DNA of 64,000 nt from Monodelphis domestica (lineage: Eukaryota > Chordata > Mammalia > Didelphimorphia > Didelphidae), in the NCBI RefSeq assembly GCF_027887165.1, contig NC_077228.1, forward strand, positions 211,767,635-211,831,634, in the 5' to 3' direction. Of the stretch, positions 1 through 12,352 are shown in pieces (the stretch's first letter is position 1; the number at the start of each line of letters is the position of its first letter). The notes under the pieces were generated by a model. The model was not told the DNA's origin. It was given only the letters and a program-made list of their open reading frames with translations, and did no database searches. The position numbers were made by a program, and so were the translations under genes.

Positions 1-1022
1 TAATGTGCATATCTTTGTTGTAAACATTTGTTCTGAGAGTGGGCACTAGTAGCCAAGGAGACTGGGAGAGGCTAGAGCAGAAGGAAAACTCAGGTGGCTG
101 TTTCTAGGCTAGGTTCTCTGGTAAAGCAGTGCCTACATTATATGCCTAGTCATAGCTTTCACTCAAACTCAGCTCATACTTTGCAGAACTGGGCTTTACA
201 TAAAGCTCTCCAAGTCTTAGAGAGAAAGGAGATTGCCGAAAATGACCTAAAAGGTGGCACAAATCCCGTCATGAGACTCAGTTGGAGGTCCAAGTGGCCA
301 AGTGATTTCCAAGAGCTGGAGGGAAAGGTAGGAGATAGCTAGACCAGCCCAATTCAAGCAAGCACAGCCAAGGAGTGTTTCTCCTTTTATTGTGAGCGCA
401 CATAAACGTTTCAGTCTTTTCCAAGTCAAGCGTACTAGCCCTCAACTAGCTTGGAGACAGGTGATGCGCAAAAACCCTCCAAGTACAGGAAGCCCCCTCT
501 CCTTCCATAGCTACTTCTGCATTTCTATCTCCGTACTCCCGGACAGCTGAACTGCTTTCTGTTAGGCTGCCCTTTCTAGTTCTTTAGAATCCAGTGGTAG
601 TTGCTAGTGCCTCAGTTCCAAGGTTCCCCAACCGTAAGGGATGAGAAGCGGAAAGAGGTGTCAGCAAAATGCTAGGACTAGAATGGGAAGCCTTCTTTAT
701 AATTTCCCTTCCCTAAATACATTCTAAGCCCACTCTCTACATTGACAAAAGGCGGGATACACAATGCTGGATTCAGTTTGAGCGTTTTAATTAAACCCTA
801 GAGGCCACTAACCCCTGACAGCTCCCTTCCTCCCAACCCTCTCCTAGACCTCCAGTTTTAACTCTTATTGCATTGAAGTGGAGATTGGTACTGGGAACCT
901 TTGCCCTCTGCTCTCCAGAGGTAAGGGCCTCAGAACTGAACCTCTTGGAAGAGGATGCTTAGGAACGAAAATGGTGGAACCTGCCCTCTTGCAGACGGGA
1001 TCATAGCGATGGGAGTCCTGCT
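1..1022. other. unrecognised sequence beyond the GALR2 remnant
   Basis: No exon, RNA gene or repeat family is recognised here. It lies on the 3' side of the minus-strand GALR2 remnant. In human the next genes on that side are, from memory, ZACN and EXOC7, but no similarity to either is visible. The short open frames lack splice context or family resemblance. Confidence 0.5.
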
Positions 1023-1620
1023 TTACGGTCGAGTGCTTGTGGGGGCGACTAGCTCGTGATGGGAGAGGAGCTGAGGAGTTTGGAAAAGTAGGCCCTCACA
1101 GATCTTTCGGAAGCCTTTGAGGAATTGTTTGGAAATGAGAGCCGAGAGAGAGTTGACGCTGGAGTTGGCACAGGAGACTAGTTGGGAGAGAATGTGCAAC
1201 ACATAGTTGGCTAGAGTGAGGAGGAAGCGGCCAAACCTGACGGAGAGGATGAGAGCGTGATGGGGCATCCAACAGAAGCAGAAGAGCGTGGCCCCAATGA
1301 CTATTATGCGTGTCACTTTGCGCTTGGAGCACTTGAATATGGAAGGACCATACTCCAGAGATAGTGCAGGGTTCTATCATAGGTCCCTGCAGGCACGAGA
1401 ACCGGCAGCAGGTAGCTGAAGACAAAAGTGCAGAGAGCTATGGTCTGCAGTCACTGTGAGCTCCAGGCGGGATGACACTTGGTCAGGTTAGGGAACTCCG
1501 ACTGACTATAGTAACTGAGGTAGGGCCTAGAGAAGATCAAGGCCAGTATTCAGATGAGGCCTTTGACCACCAGTTCATTCCAGGGAGTCTTCAACTCTGA
1601 CATGTAATGGATAGCAGATA
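1023..1620 (-). pseudogene. GALR2: GALR2 pseudogene, second coding exon
   Basis: This is a decayed copy of exon 2 of galanin receptor 2, a seven-transmembrane G-protein-coupled receptor for the neuropeptide galanin. Reading the minus strand, it begins near the codons after the DRY motif (TATCTG at 1620). It shows RPYLSYYSQSE (end of TM4), CHPAWSS (extracellular loop 2), CTFVFSYLLPVL (TM5), KRKVTRIIVIGATLFCFCWM (TM6), PHHALILSVRFGRF and GFRKICEGLL (helix 8). It cannot encode a receptor. A TGA replaces the TM4 tryptophan at 1550-1552, and a second TGA lies at 1451-1453, exactly 99 bp downstream as in the intact protein. A frameshift lies near 1330-1350 between TM5 and TM6. The TM7 NPxxY is replaced by NSLSA with one codon lost, and a stop ends the frame at 1023. 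Exon 1 was not found. The divergent position next to SRP68 matches the human arrangement, so this is probably the orthologous locus. Identification is from recall of the family. Confidence 0.9.
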
Positions 1621-2955
1621 GTCAAATACCAGAGAGAGAGTCAGTGTAAGAATGGCCATGGACTTGAAGGCGGGAAGCCGCCAAGTCGTGCCACACAAAG
1701 TGCAAGACAGATCCACGAAAGATCTAAACTTCCTAGGAATTAATTGAAGGTTCCCTTTCAGGGAATTAACCTAGCTCCTGGGGAGTCTGGACTAGGAAGT
1801 GTCCCTTGTCACCTGCTTGTCCCCAGACTACCAAAAAAAAAAAAGCATTTTCCATTCTGGGAGGTTAGAGGATGGGCAACAGAACCCGAAGGTCCCATTT
1901 GTAGCTCTTCCTATCTTGAGAGACAAATTCCAAGCAATGCCTTCCCAATCGGTGGGTTAACTGAGGCAGCTTCCCATAATTAATACCAAGTCTTCGCACT
2001 CTGCTAAAGTCTCCTCAAACTCATATAGATTCTGGAGCGCCATTCTACATAGATCCTTGACTCTCGGCTTTGTGTAACTGAGCAATATCCTGGAAGCCAA
2101 TGGGTATTTCTGGGAACCTATCCTAAGGACAGACAGGAAAGGACCTGGGAAGAGGGAAGAATATTTGAGCCTCAGCCTGGATTTCCTCCTCAAGAACTCC
2201 GGGGGTGCCTAATTCTCTTTCCAACCCTTATCCCCTTCCTTAGATCCGTTTTTCAGATGAGTTCCTAGGTGAGTATGTCTCAGCTTCCCTCCAAGGTATA
2301 GAGGAAAGGAGTCCCTCCCTGCCGCTCCCTAACTCAGTCCAGTGCCCAGTGCCAGGAAAAGATACATACGAACTGGTGGAGAGTCCACCCTCCGGCTTCA
2401 CAGCTACCTGTGTGGCAACCCACATCTGGAGGTAGTCTGGGAGAATGCAACTGGGGGAAAGGGGAGGTGCAAAGGAAGTCGACACTGTCCCAGGGGAACT
2501 GCAGCTGGAAAACCGGTGATCCCCAGTCTCCGAGGAGATTTGGTACTGATGGAAACTTCTACTACAGGGCCATATATCTCCAGCGAGAGGGATCCAAGTT
2601 GAGCAAAAGTCAAAAGGCTATGCCACTTTCCCCTCCTCTTTCAGAATCTTCAGTTCTCCGGAAATATCAGTCTCAGGATTTGCTTCTTATTAGCAGTCCA
2701 GGGAAATTGCCAAAGGGTGAAATTCTGGACCAACAGGGCTGAGGCTACAAACCACTGACACCACCACCCCTTCTTTCCTGGTTTACAAAGTGAAATGTCT
2801 CTTGGATGTTTGTCTAATTCTGCCTGTCCCTGTCCTTCAGCTCCTAGCAGACCAGACCTGAAAAATGTCCCATGAAGATAATTTTAAAAAGACAAAGGAG
2901 GCACCTGGAATTTTTAATGTCCCTGAAGTGAACACCCATGAAGGGGGAGAGCTAC
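1621..2955. other. intergenic sequence where GALR2 exon 1 would be expected
   Basis: On the minus strand the first 100 bases (1621-1720) resemble TM3 only faintly, including a TLSL stretch where ...LAAVSLDRY is expected. I cannot tell an eroded exon end from an intron with a lost acceptor (AC where AG is expected at 1621-1622). The rest has no convincing receptor sequence, repeat or other gene. An A-run lies at 1833-1844. Confidence 0.45.
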
Positions 2956-3195
2956 CACCAGGTAGCTCAGTAGATAGAGTCCTAGACCTGGAGTCAGGAA
3001 GAACTGATCAAATATGACTTCCTATATTTACTAGCTATGTGACTCTGGGCAAGTCATTTGACTTTTGCCTTAGTTTCCACAATTATAGATGGGGACCATA
3101 ATAGTATCCACTTCTGAGAGTTAATGTGAAGGATAATATTATGAAGTGCCTGGCAGATATTAGATACTAAATAAATGCTAGTTTCCTCCCCTTTA
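2956..3195 (+). repeat. CORE-SINE (MAR/THER type)
   Basis: A tRNA-derived head (GTAGCTCAGTAGATAGAGTC) is followed by the CORE region (TGTGACTCTGGGCAAGTCA) and a body ending in a short-repeat tail (ATAAATGCTAG). The exact subfamily name is not certain. Confidence 0.8.
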
Positions 3196-3395
3196 GGTGA
3201 GGCTTCCACTTTCTGAATCTTATCCTAGAAGATGGGGTATCGTTCTGAAAATTGATTTGTTCATCTGTCTGTGCCTGTATGTAAATTCTTATTAGTTTCT
3301 TATCTGCTTCTCCCCGCCTCATCCCAAACACTGACAATCCTTCATTTTTCTTCTCATTACTTCTCAAAATGTCGCTATTTTTCATTTTGTTTCTT

Positions 3396-3490
3396 CTCTC
3401 CCTCCCTTCCTTCCTATATCTGTCTCTCCCTCCCTCCCTCCAGATATATATATATATACATATATATATATATGTATATGTATATATCCA
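3396..3490. repeat. low-complexity CT stretch and (TA)n microsatellite
   Basis: A TCCC-rich tract to about 3441 is followed by an alternating TA tract to about 3487 with a few CA and GTA interruptions. Confidence 0.85.
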
Positions 3491-3539
3491 TGAAAAAGTC
3501 CTGAGGAACAGATGATTTGGGATTAAATCAAGTTCTCTA

Positions 3540-3950
3540 TACCATCTCTAAGACTTTAAGAAAATCACTTCTCTGTGACTCATTTTCTTTATTTGTAAAA
3601 TGAGAGTATTGGACTAAATTGTGGAAGTCTCTTCTATGTTCTCTTCCTGTTTTTGGAGAACTCCCAGTATGTCAGTTGCTGCCTTTAATAACCTAATCAT
3701 CAAGCTACAAACAGCTAGGTGACAGAAGCAGCTGCTTTCTGGGTTGCTCCTCTTTAGTGAATAGCTCAGAACCATTAACATTGGACTCTGAATATTTGTC
3801 TTTGACCTCTTCTATACTGGTGCATCATGTAAAGTAGTGAGCAGTGATGGAAAGAGCACTGGTTTTGAATACAGCAGTTTGAATTCAAAGTGTGTGGACA
3901 ATCTTTACAAGCTTCAACTTCCTCAACTATAAAATGAGGGGATTAAGACT
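3540..3950 (+). repeat. two CORE-SINE fragments
   Basis: 3550-3640 holds a 3' CORE piece (CATTTTCTTTATTTGTAAAA). 3838-3950 holds a second, with GGAAAGAGCACTGG and CCTCAACTATAAAATGAGG. Both are old and diverged. Confidence 0.6.
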
Positions 3951-5110
3951 GCCATTGCCCTATTCCCCAATACATAAATGGTCAAAGGATAAGCAGTTCT
4001 CAAAGAACTACAAACTATTTGCAACCATATGAAAGAATTCTCCAAATTACTAATAGTTTTTTTCCATATTCAAAGATATTTTATTTTCCCAATTACATGG
4101 AATAATAATTTTCAACATATATTTTCCAAAATTATAACGTTCAAATCATCTCCCTCATTGGACAATATTACTGTTATTGTGTATAATGTTCTCCTGATTC
4201 TGCTCATTTCACTCTGCATCAGTTCATGTAGGTCTTTCCAGCTTTTTCTGAAATCGTTCTATTCATCATTTCTTATGGCACAATAGTATTCCATCACTAA
4301 CAGTTGTACAGTGATCAACTATGAAATCTCTCAGCAATGTAATGATCTGGGACAATTCTGAAGGACTTATGACAGGGAATACTATCCACCTCCAGAGAAA
4401 GAACTGTTGGTGTCAGATGGATGAGGATCAAATCAGACTATCTTTCATTTCAGTGTATTTATGGTTTTATTTTGGAGTTTTGGTTTTGTATGAGTGTGCT
4501 CCTACATGATAATACATGTAGTCCAGATCAAATTGCTTACCAAATCCAAGTAGGGGAAGGAAAGCTAGAGAGGGAGATAGTTTGGATCTTATAATTTTGG
4601 AAAACCTATGTTGAAAATTATCACATAAAATAAAATATTTTTGAATGTAAATTTTTTTTCATTTAAAATTTTTAAATGATTAATCCAGAGAAGCCTGGAA
4701 AGATCTATATGAACCAATGCAGAGTGAAGTAAGCAAAGAAAACAATATACATAGTAACTACACTATGTACACTAGTAACAACTACACTAACTACACAACT
4801 AAAAAAATCAAAATTGAATGTAACAAATTTATAAAGCTCAAGTTGGACTGAAATGGCAAAATATAAGAAGACATCCCCAACCTATCCTTTTGTGGAGATA
4901 CAAGGGTGGGGTGGTCCTAGATGTTACTCATTTCATATGTTTTGGGGCTTTCTTCAGTGCATCAATCAGTTGTACTGATTTTTCTCTCTCTCTAAAAAAT
5001 ACTGATATAGGAGACTGTTCTCTGAGAAGGAATGTGTGGAATATTTGAGATAACTTTGGTAATGTAAGATACAGAAAACATCAATAAAAAACTTATAAAA
5101 ATAAATTAAA
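3951..5110. mobile_element. L1 3'-end fragments in both orientations
   Basis: 4050-4300 is an antisense marsupial L1 3' segment (GCATCAGTTCATGTAGGTCT, CACAATAGTATTCCATCA). 4310-4650 reads as sense L1 3' UTR (CCACCTCCAGAGAAAGAACT, AATAAAATATTT). 4680-5100 is the end of L1 ORF2 plus 3' UTR in sense (CTGGAAAGATCTATATGAAC). These are nested or tandem truncated insertions. Confidence 0.75.
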
Positions 5111-7600
5111 ATATTTGTATTTGTAGAAGAAATAAATACAGAGAAGCAATTTCTAAGCTCAAACTGACATTTTATTATAGGAGCTATAAATTACAAAATA
5201 TCAGGGTCCAGATCTATTCCAAATTGGCTAAAGATGCTGATATTTGAACCACCCAAACTTTGTAGTCTATGGAAAAGAGCCAGATTATGCAAACTCCTTC
5301 CAGAAGGGAGAGGAGATTAGCTAGATGTTTCTGAGTAGGAAAGCAGCCAAAGTTTCATATTCTGAAAGACTGCCTTCAAGAAAGTAAAGTTTTCTTGGGG
5401 CCAATTACATCATCTCTGTCCCATATATGGTAAAAAGCCAAGATCACTCTGTAGCTTCAAAGCCAACTGAGATCAGATGTCATAAATTTCTAGTCTTGGA
5501 AGCATCTGGACACATTCCAGGATGCTGAAAGCATGGATACAACTTCCCTTCCCTAGGATATCTTGCCAAGGGATTTCAGAGTATTTTCTTTGTCATTTTA
5601 CTCACGACATGATTATTGATTACTGATTCTCTTACACAATTATTCGTTCAAAAATTGGGATTTTTCCTTACTATTTAATCTATGATTATAATTTATTATT
5701 GTAATACTGACAATCTAATAGAATTACATGTAGAGGATATACGTCCCCAAAGCCACAAAACAATGAATATAAACTGTTTTAAATTGCTTAATTAGGTTAT
5801 CTTTTTACATATTACCTTTCTTACAGAACTACTATGAGGAAAAGTGCTTTCTAATTAAAATGCTATATAATTGTCGATTATTACTGTTGTCACAGTAGAG
5901 TAGTTCAGTTCTGATCAATGGTCATTGACTCAGAGCTCTATATTTCTTTGCTTATCCAAGACAAAAGCTTTATTTCTTGTGGCCATGGGAAAAGAATCAG
6001 ACCATAGGCATTCCATTAGGTGCTAAGTCTTCTGAGTGCATAAAAGGATGTTCAGCATATATAATTAATCTTATATCTGAACTGAGAAGATGCAGGATTA
6101 AATAGCATGGCAGAAAATTAAGAGACAGACAAGCATAGTGCAAAATAGGATGCTACTGGAACATTCCAGGAAAGGGTATAACAAATTAAATGGAAAATTA
6201 AGCAGTATGCAGAATGGGTATTTTTTATTGCTCTGCCTAGGGGCAGAAAAGATTCCTATAGGAAAGACAATTTCCCATAGTACCTCAAATTAACGATGTC
6301 CAGTCTACTTATAGCCCCTCTTTTCAGTAATGTCAAGATCCAGAATTATACCAGAAAGGGACAGACTTTCCTATTTCCACATATCACTCCTCTTTTTGTG
6401 CTTTTAGAACATGAGGGTTCTAAATTATAAATTTCCCTACATACAAGGGACACTTACAGGAGTCAAAGGTCATGATGTAGAACTCATTTATTTAAGAGAG
6501 ATTAAAAGTTGTGGACACCTAGCACAAAGGCCTTTTTTCAATCATGACCAAAAGGACAAAGACAATGCTATGGGTAAAGAACATAGATATGATTCCCATA
6601 GTTTACTTTCCAATCTTAATCCAAGCTAGCCAACTATCCAAATAACAAAACATATGGCTTCCTGTTTGAGATTATCATGTAATCTATTAATTATGTTTGT
6701 ACATAGTTCATCTAATCTTTAAGGTTTCCAGGTTAATTGAGGATATAGATGTTGCACCTTCCTTTCAATACCCATTTGTACTAGCAAAGTTGGGACCTCA
6801 GGAAGTCCTCTGCTTCTCTCTTCAGAATTTTAGGAATAAATCTGAGGAGCTCTCTTCCAATACTATTGCTCACTAGCCCCCATCTGGTGCTTTATTCCCA
6901 ATATTAATCAACTAACTAGCTAAATATCAATTAGCTTTCAAGAAAGTATAGCATGAAGAGAGATTGCAGAAATGTTGCCCAAACTAATTTGCTTCCATTC
7001 CATCTGTGAAGAGAATGGTCCTAAATGTCCAAAATATTTCTTTTCCTCATACCCTCGGGTGTGTATAATGTCCCTGAGGAGAGTGGGCTGAAATGTGTAG
7101 GACAGAGATATTGAGACACACATAGAAAGGATGTATGGGGTGAAGGTATACTTCAACTCTGGGAGACCGTTTATTATATTCCCTCAAAGTTTACTTCAGG
7201 GTATGATGTTGCTAATGGAGAATGGAGAGGTTGTTCCCTTTTCCATCCTTGTGGATGTAGTGAATCAGCTGATAGATCAGTCTACTTTTGGACTGGGTCA
7301 AGTAGATCTCTCCTCAAAGCTGGTTCCTGTTACAATCTCTCTTGGTCCCTGCTATTGACTTCAGTTGCTGAGGGAACCTCTGATGGCTCCTCCAACCTTT
7401 TGAGCCTCACAAGGTCATGATCTAGTCCATTCTATCTTTGGACCATTAAGTAAAGGGACCATTTATTCACTTAAGATCAGGAAAGAATAATCAAAAAAGA
7501 AATAGGTACCATGTATTCAGGAATGCATAGCAAACATGTGGGGAGATAAAATAGCCTCAGTCCCTCCCTGACTCAGAGGTTTATGGTAACTCTCCCTCAC
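5111..7600. other. long unrecognised AT-rich stretch
   Basis: I see no gene, RNA or repeat that I can name with confidence. There are no long open frames. It lies left of an LTR-like segment, so a degraded retroviral interior is possible, but no gag, pol or env motif could be read on either strand. Confidence 0.4.
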
Positions 7601-8150
7601 CTAAAAATGAAGAGTGATGAAGAGGACAGATTGTCACTTGAACCCTTTATAAGCCCTCTTTGTTCCAGCTCAGCCTGCATTATCAGTTCTCGACCAACCA
7701 GAATATTCTGTCATCCCACACCATTAGCCCCTCAGTTGGAATAAGGCTCCCAGTTGGAATTAGCCCCATCATGGTTGGAATAAGGCTCATGAAAACTCCA
7801 TGTGTTGGATTGAAACCAGGCAGGCTCATGTTCCGAGGACTAGGTATTCATGGGCCAGTCTTCCCATTACACTGGAAAAATGACAGGTAGAGATTTGCTC
7901 ATTTAACCTACCTTCCTACTGCCCTTTTGAATGAATGTGTGGGAGCCAACATCCAATTTGTCCTATTATAGTTAGGTTTCTCATAGCCGTTTGTGTTAGG
8001 AGCACTATCCTGACCCTTTGCTCACACAGGTGAATTAACTTGAGGCATACTCAATGCCTACCCTTGTTGAATATCCTATGCCTACTAAATAAAACTGTTG
8101 AATGCATTATGAATTTCTCATTTTATTCCAGCATTGAAATTAAACTACCA
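7601..8150 (+). mobile_element. possible retroviral LTR (R-U5-like)
   Basis: A TATA-like CTTTATAAG at about 7645 is followed some 440 bp later by an AATAAA signal near 8087-8092 and then a T-rich stretch. This spacing resembles an LTR. No flanking target duplication was found and the ends are not fixed, so this stays tentative. Confidence 0.35.
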
Positions 8151-8344
8151 GGGGACAGCCTGAGCAAGATTCAGCCCTCCACACCGTTTTATTTTTTTTA
8201 AGGGGAAAAAAATATTGTAGTCTATTTTACTGACTTTTTTCTGAAGGCAAAAAGCTTCTTGCTTTAGTTGTAAAGAAGGAAGTACATGATAATATTTGAT
8301 TTCTCTTTCATGGTACACTATGTCTGAACATTTCATTGTTTTCA

Positions 8345-8400
8345 GCTGTAAAAATAAATAAATAAAAATAAAATGCCTCTACAACAACAACAAAATTGTT
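8345..8400. repeat. (AAAT)n / (CAA)n simple repeat
   Basis: AAATAAATAAATAAAAATAAA is followed by ACAACAACAACAA. The flanks (8151-8344, 8401-8678) hold nothing recognised. Confidence 0.8.
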
Positions 8401-8690
8401 ATCCTATTCCTTTGCTAACTGGGACATAATCTGTCTACTGGGAAATCACACATATAAAATGAAGAGGTTTCCCTTGTATCTGTGCAAGGGCTCATGGCAA
8501 CAGACCCGGCAGTTAGCTTGGTTTAGGTCATTGACATTTTGGCAAATGAAAGTTACAAAAGTGTTATCAATCTTAGTTTCACCAATTTCCTCATCTTCAC
8601 TGTTCTTATCTCTAAAATGGGAAGCTCTGCAAGTCTGCCTATACTACTCCCCTTGGATAGCTTATGGAAAAATCTATAAAAGCAATGAAG

Positions 8691-8882
8691 GTGAGCAGGA
8701 CAACTAGGTAGCTCAGGAAATCCTGGGTTTATATCTGGCCTCATGCACTTCCTAGCCATCTGATTCTGAGCAAGTCACTTAACCCCCATTGCCTAGCCCT
8801 TACCACCCTTCTGCCTGGAACCAATACTCAGCATTGATTCTAAAATGGAAGGTAAGGGTTTAAATAAATAAATGAATGAATG
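8691..8882 (+). repeat. tRNA-headed marsupial SINE
   Basis: The element reads AGGTAGCTCAGG, CAAGTCACTTAACCCCCATT, TTGCCTAGCCCTTACCACCC and GGAAGGTAAGGGTTTAAATA. A 12-bp target duplication AAAGCAATGAAG flanks it at 8679-8690 and 8883-8894. The head is somewhat deleted relative to other copies in the window. Confidence 0.9.
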
Positions 8883-9214
8883 AAAGCAATGAAGAGTCAC
8901 CCAGATAAGCCCTGTGAAAAATAGTCAAAGGATTGCTAGCTATGCTCAGTTTAGGAGCTGAATGCCAGGAAATGACTTTGTTCTTTTTACAGAGGGTATA
9001 ATGAAGATCTTCATTCTAGAGTGGCAAATCCTCTTGATCAGTGGTCAATTGGTACTTATATTCCCAACCTCTAAGGGAATACAAACTGAACTTTCTACAA
9101 GGGTTTGCTCCTTTGGCTGTCCTCTGCATGTCCAGCTGATGACACCTGCTAAATGAATTTGCCCTAAGCATAAGAGTCTCTAGTTTTTGCACTCCCTAAT
9201 ATAGAGTACTCATG

Positions 9215-9350
9215 GGATCCTAGGAGCATAAATCTTGAGTTGCAAGCAACCTCAGAGCTCATCTAGTTCAATACCTTCATTTTACAATAGAGGAAACAGG
9301 CCCAGAGAAGTTAAGTAACTTGCCTATGGTCACATACATAGTAATTATCC
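9215..9350 (+). repeat. ancient MIR/CR1-L3-like fragment
   Basis: GAGCTCATCTAGTTCAATAC and GAGGAAACAGGCCCAGAGAA match the widespread old mammalian consensus of this type. Similar pieces occur at 15700-15790, 20140-20210, 26770-26960 and 59760-59890. Confidence 0.55.
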
Positions 9351-9544
9351 AATGACTTCTTGATGGTCCATAGCAAACACTTTTTTTACCTTTCAAAAGG
9401 CAACTCTACACATGGACATCACCAAATAGTCAATACTGAAATCAGATTGATTATATACTTTGCAGCCAAAGGTGAAAAAAACTTTATAAACAGTCACAAG
9501 ATCTGGAGTTGACTGTGGCTCAGATCATGAGCTTTTTTTTTTAC

Positions 9545-10018
9545 AAAATTTACACATTTCAAATTTAAATTAAAGTATGGAAAACCATCAGACTGTATAA
9601 ATATGACCTAATTACATCCCTTATGAATATAAAGTGGAAATAATAGATTTAAGGGATTAGATCTGGTAGATATCATGCATGAAGAACTGTGAACAGGTGT
9701 TTGCAAAACTGTACAAAAGGAAGAAACAAAAAAAAATCCCAAAGAAAAGAGCAAGAGAACAAAATGGCTATCTGATGAGGCTTTACAAATAACTGGGGAA
9801 AGAAGGGAAGTGAAAGGCAAAGGTATATTCAGCCAAATGCAAAATTCCAGAGAATAGCAAGGAGAAATAGGAAAGTTTTCTAAATGAGCAAGGCAAAGAA
9901 ATAACAGAAAATAATAGAATGGAAAAGATAAAAAAAACTCTTCCAGGAAATTAGATATATCAATGGAATATTTGATGAGAAAATGGGAATAATAAAGGAC
10001 AAAAATAATAGGGACTAT
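9545..10018 (+). mobile_element. RTE/BovB LINE, left part
   Basis: The endonuclease/RT linker region of a BovB-type LINE is recognisable by its conserved order: TTTAAGGGATTAGATCTGGT, CAAAATGGCTATCTGATGAG, CCAGAGAATAGCAAGGAGAA, AATAAAGGACAAAAATAATA. It stops at 10018 and resumes at about 13201, so the element was split by a later L1. It is heavily mutated with no long frame. Confidence 0.8.
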
Positions 10019-10628
10019 AAAGCAGTAATTATCAAAATTATCTGGTACTGGCTAAGAAATAGAAACATAGATCAGTAGAACAGAACAGATATACAAGAAA
10101 CAATTGTAAAAAATTATAGTAACATTTCATTTGACAAAAGTATAGACCCAGGCTATTTGGATAAGAAATCACTATTTGGTAAAAATTACTGGGACAATTG
10201 GAAAGTAGTTCGACAGAAATTAGGTATAGACCAGTATCATTCACTAAGATCAAAATAGGTAGATAATTAGGGGGCAGCTGGGTAGCTCAGTGGATTGAGA
10301 GCCAGGTCTAGAGACGGGAGGTCCTAGGCTCAAATCTGACCTCAGACACTTCCCAGCTGTGTGACCCTGGGCAAGTCACTTGACCCCCATTGCCTAGCCT
10401 TTACCATTCTTCTGCCTTGGAGCCAATACACAGTATTGACTCCAAGATGGAAGGTAAGGGTTTAAAAAAAATAGGTAGATAATTAAGACATAAAAAGATA
10501 TTTAAAAAAGCAAATTAGAAGAACAGGGAACATATTACCTATCATATTTGTGGATAGCAGAGGAATCTCTGAGTAAACAAGAGATGGAGAGCATTGTGAG
10601 GTGTAAAACGGATAATTTTAGTACATTA
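10019..10628 (+). mobile_element. L1 ORF2 fragment inserted in BovB
   Basis: L1 ORF2 sequence of the post-RT region is readable in sense (ATCTGGTACTGGCTAAGAAA, encoding WYWLRN). A SINE splits it at 10270-10470. It ends where an antisense L1 was inserted at about 10629 and resumes at about 12353. Confidence 0.8.
10270..10470 (+). repeat. tRNA-headed SINE with target duplication
   Basis: A full SINE with A box (GTAGCTCAGTGG) and B box (GCTCAAATC), ending GGTAAGGGTTTAAAAAAA. It is flanked by the perfect direct repeat ATAGGTAGATAATTA at 10255-10269 and 10471-10485. It inserted into L1 ORF2. Confidence 0.95.
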
Positions 10629-11309
10629 ATTTTTATTTTAATAACAAATTTCCACATGAGTTTTCTGAAGTTATATCATTCAAATTGTCTCCCTCCCTTC
10701 TTTTCTCTCTCCCCTCCCACAGCTGTCAAGCAATTCAGTCTGGGTTGTACATGTATTATCATGCAAAACATGCTTCTATATTATTCATTTTTATAAATGA
10801 ATAATCTTATAAAATCATAACTCTAAAACATATGCCCAAATAAACATGTGATAAATTGTATGCTTCCACCTGCATTCTTACTCCAATAGTTCTTTCTCTA
10901 AGGATGGATAGCATTCTTTTTCTTTTTTTAAAAATTTATTTATTTGATTAATTTAGAAAAATTTTCCATGGCTACATGTTTCATATTCTTTCCCTCTCCT
11001 CCTCCTTTCCCCTCCCCTAGCCAACAAGCAATTCAACTGGATTTTACATGTATCATTGATCAAGACTTATTTCCATATTATTAATATTTGAAATAGAGTG
11101 ATCATTTAGAGTCTACATCCCCAATCATATCCCCCTCAACTCGTGTGATCAAGCAGTTGTTTTTCTTTGTTTCTACTCCCACAGTTCTTTCTCTGAATGT
11201 GGAAAGTATTCTTTTTCATAAATCCCTCAGAATTGTTCTGGATCATTGTATTGCTGATAGTAGCTAAGTCTATTACATTTGTTTGCTCTACAATATTGCT
11301 GTTATTATG

Positions 11310-12096
<787 letters not shown>

Positions 12097-12352
12097 TATG
12101 TACAATGTTTTCCTGGTTCTGCTTATTTCACTCTGCATCAGTTCATGTAGGTCTCTCCAGCTCTTTCTGAAATTATTCTGTTCATCATTCCTCATAGAAT
12201 AATAGTATTCCATCAGTGCCATATACCACAATTCGTTTAGCCATTCCCCAATTGAGGGACATCTCTTTAGTTTCAAATTCTTTTCCACCACAAAGAGAGA
12301 AGCTATAAATATTTTTGTACAAATAGGTATTTGCCCATTAAAAAAAAAAAGT

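Noticed and set aside
1096..1425. 109-residue minus-strand open frame overlapping the GALR2 remnant
   Set aside because: It is an alternative frame of the same decayed exon; the receptor reading uses other frames.
2220..2500. Possible GALR2 exon 1 on the minus strand (GG-STSS and IPW..ETY stretches)
   Set aside because: The similarity to TM1-TM2 is weak, spacing is not colinear, and no transmembrane segment can be read.
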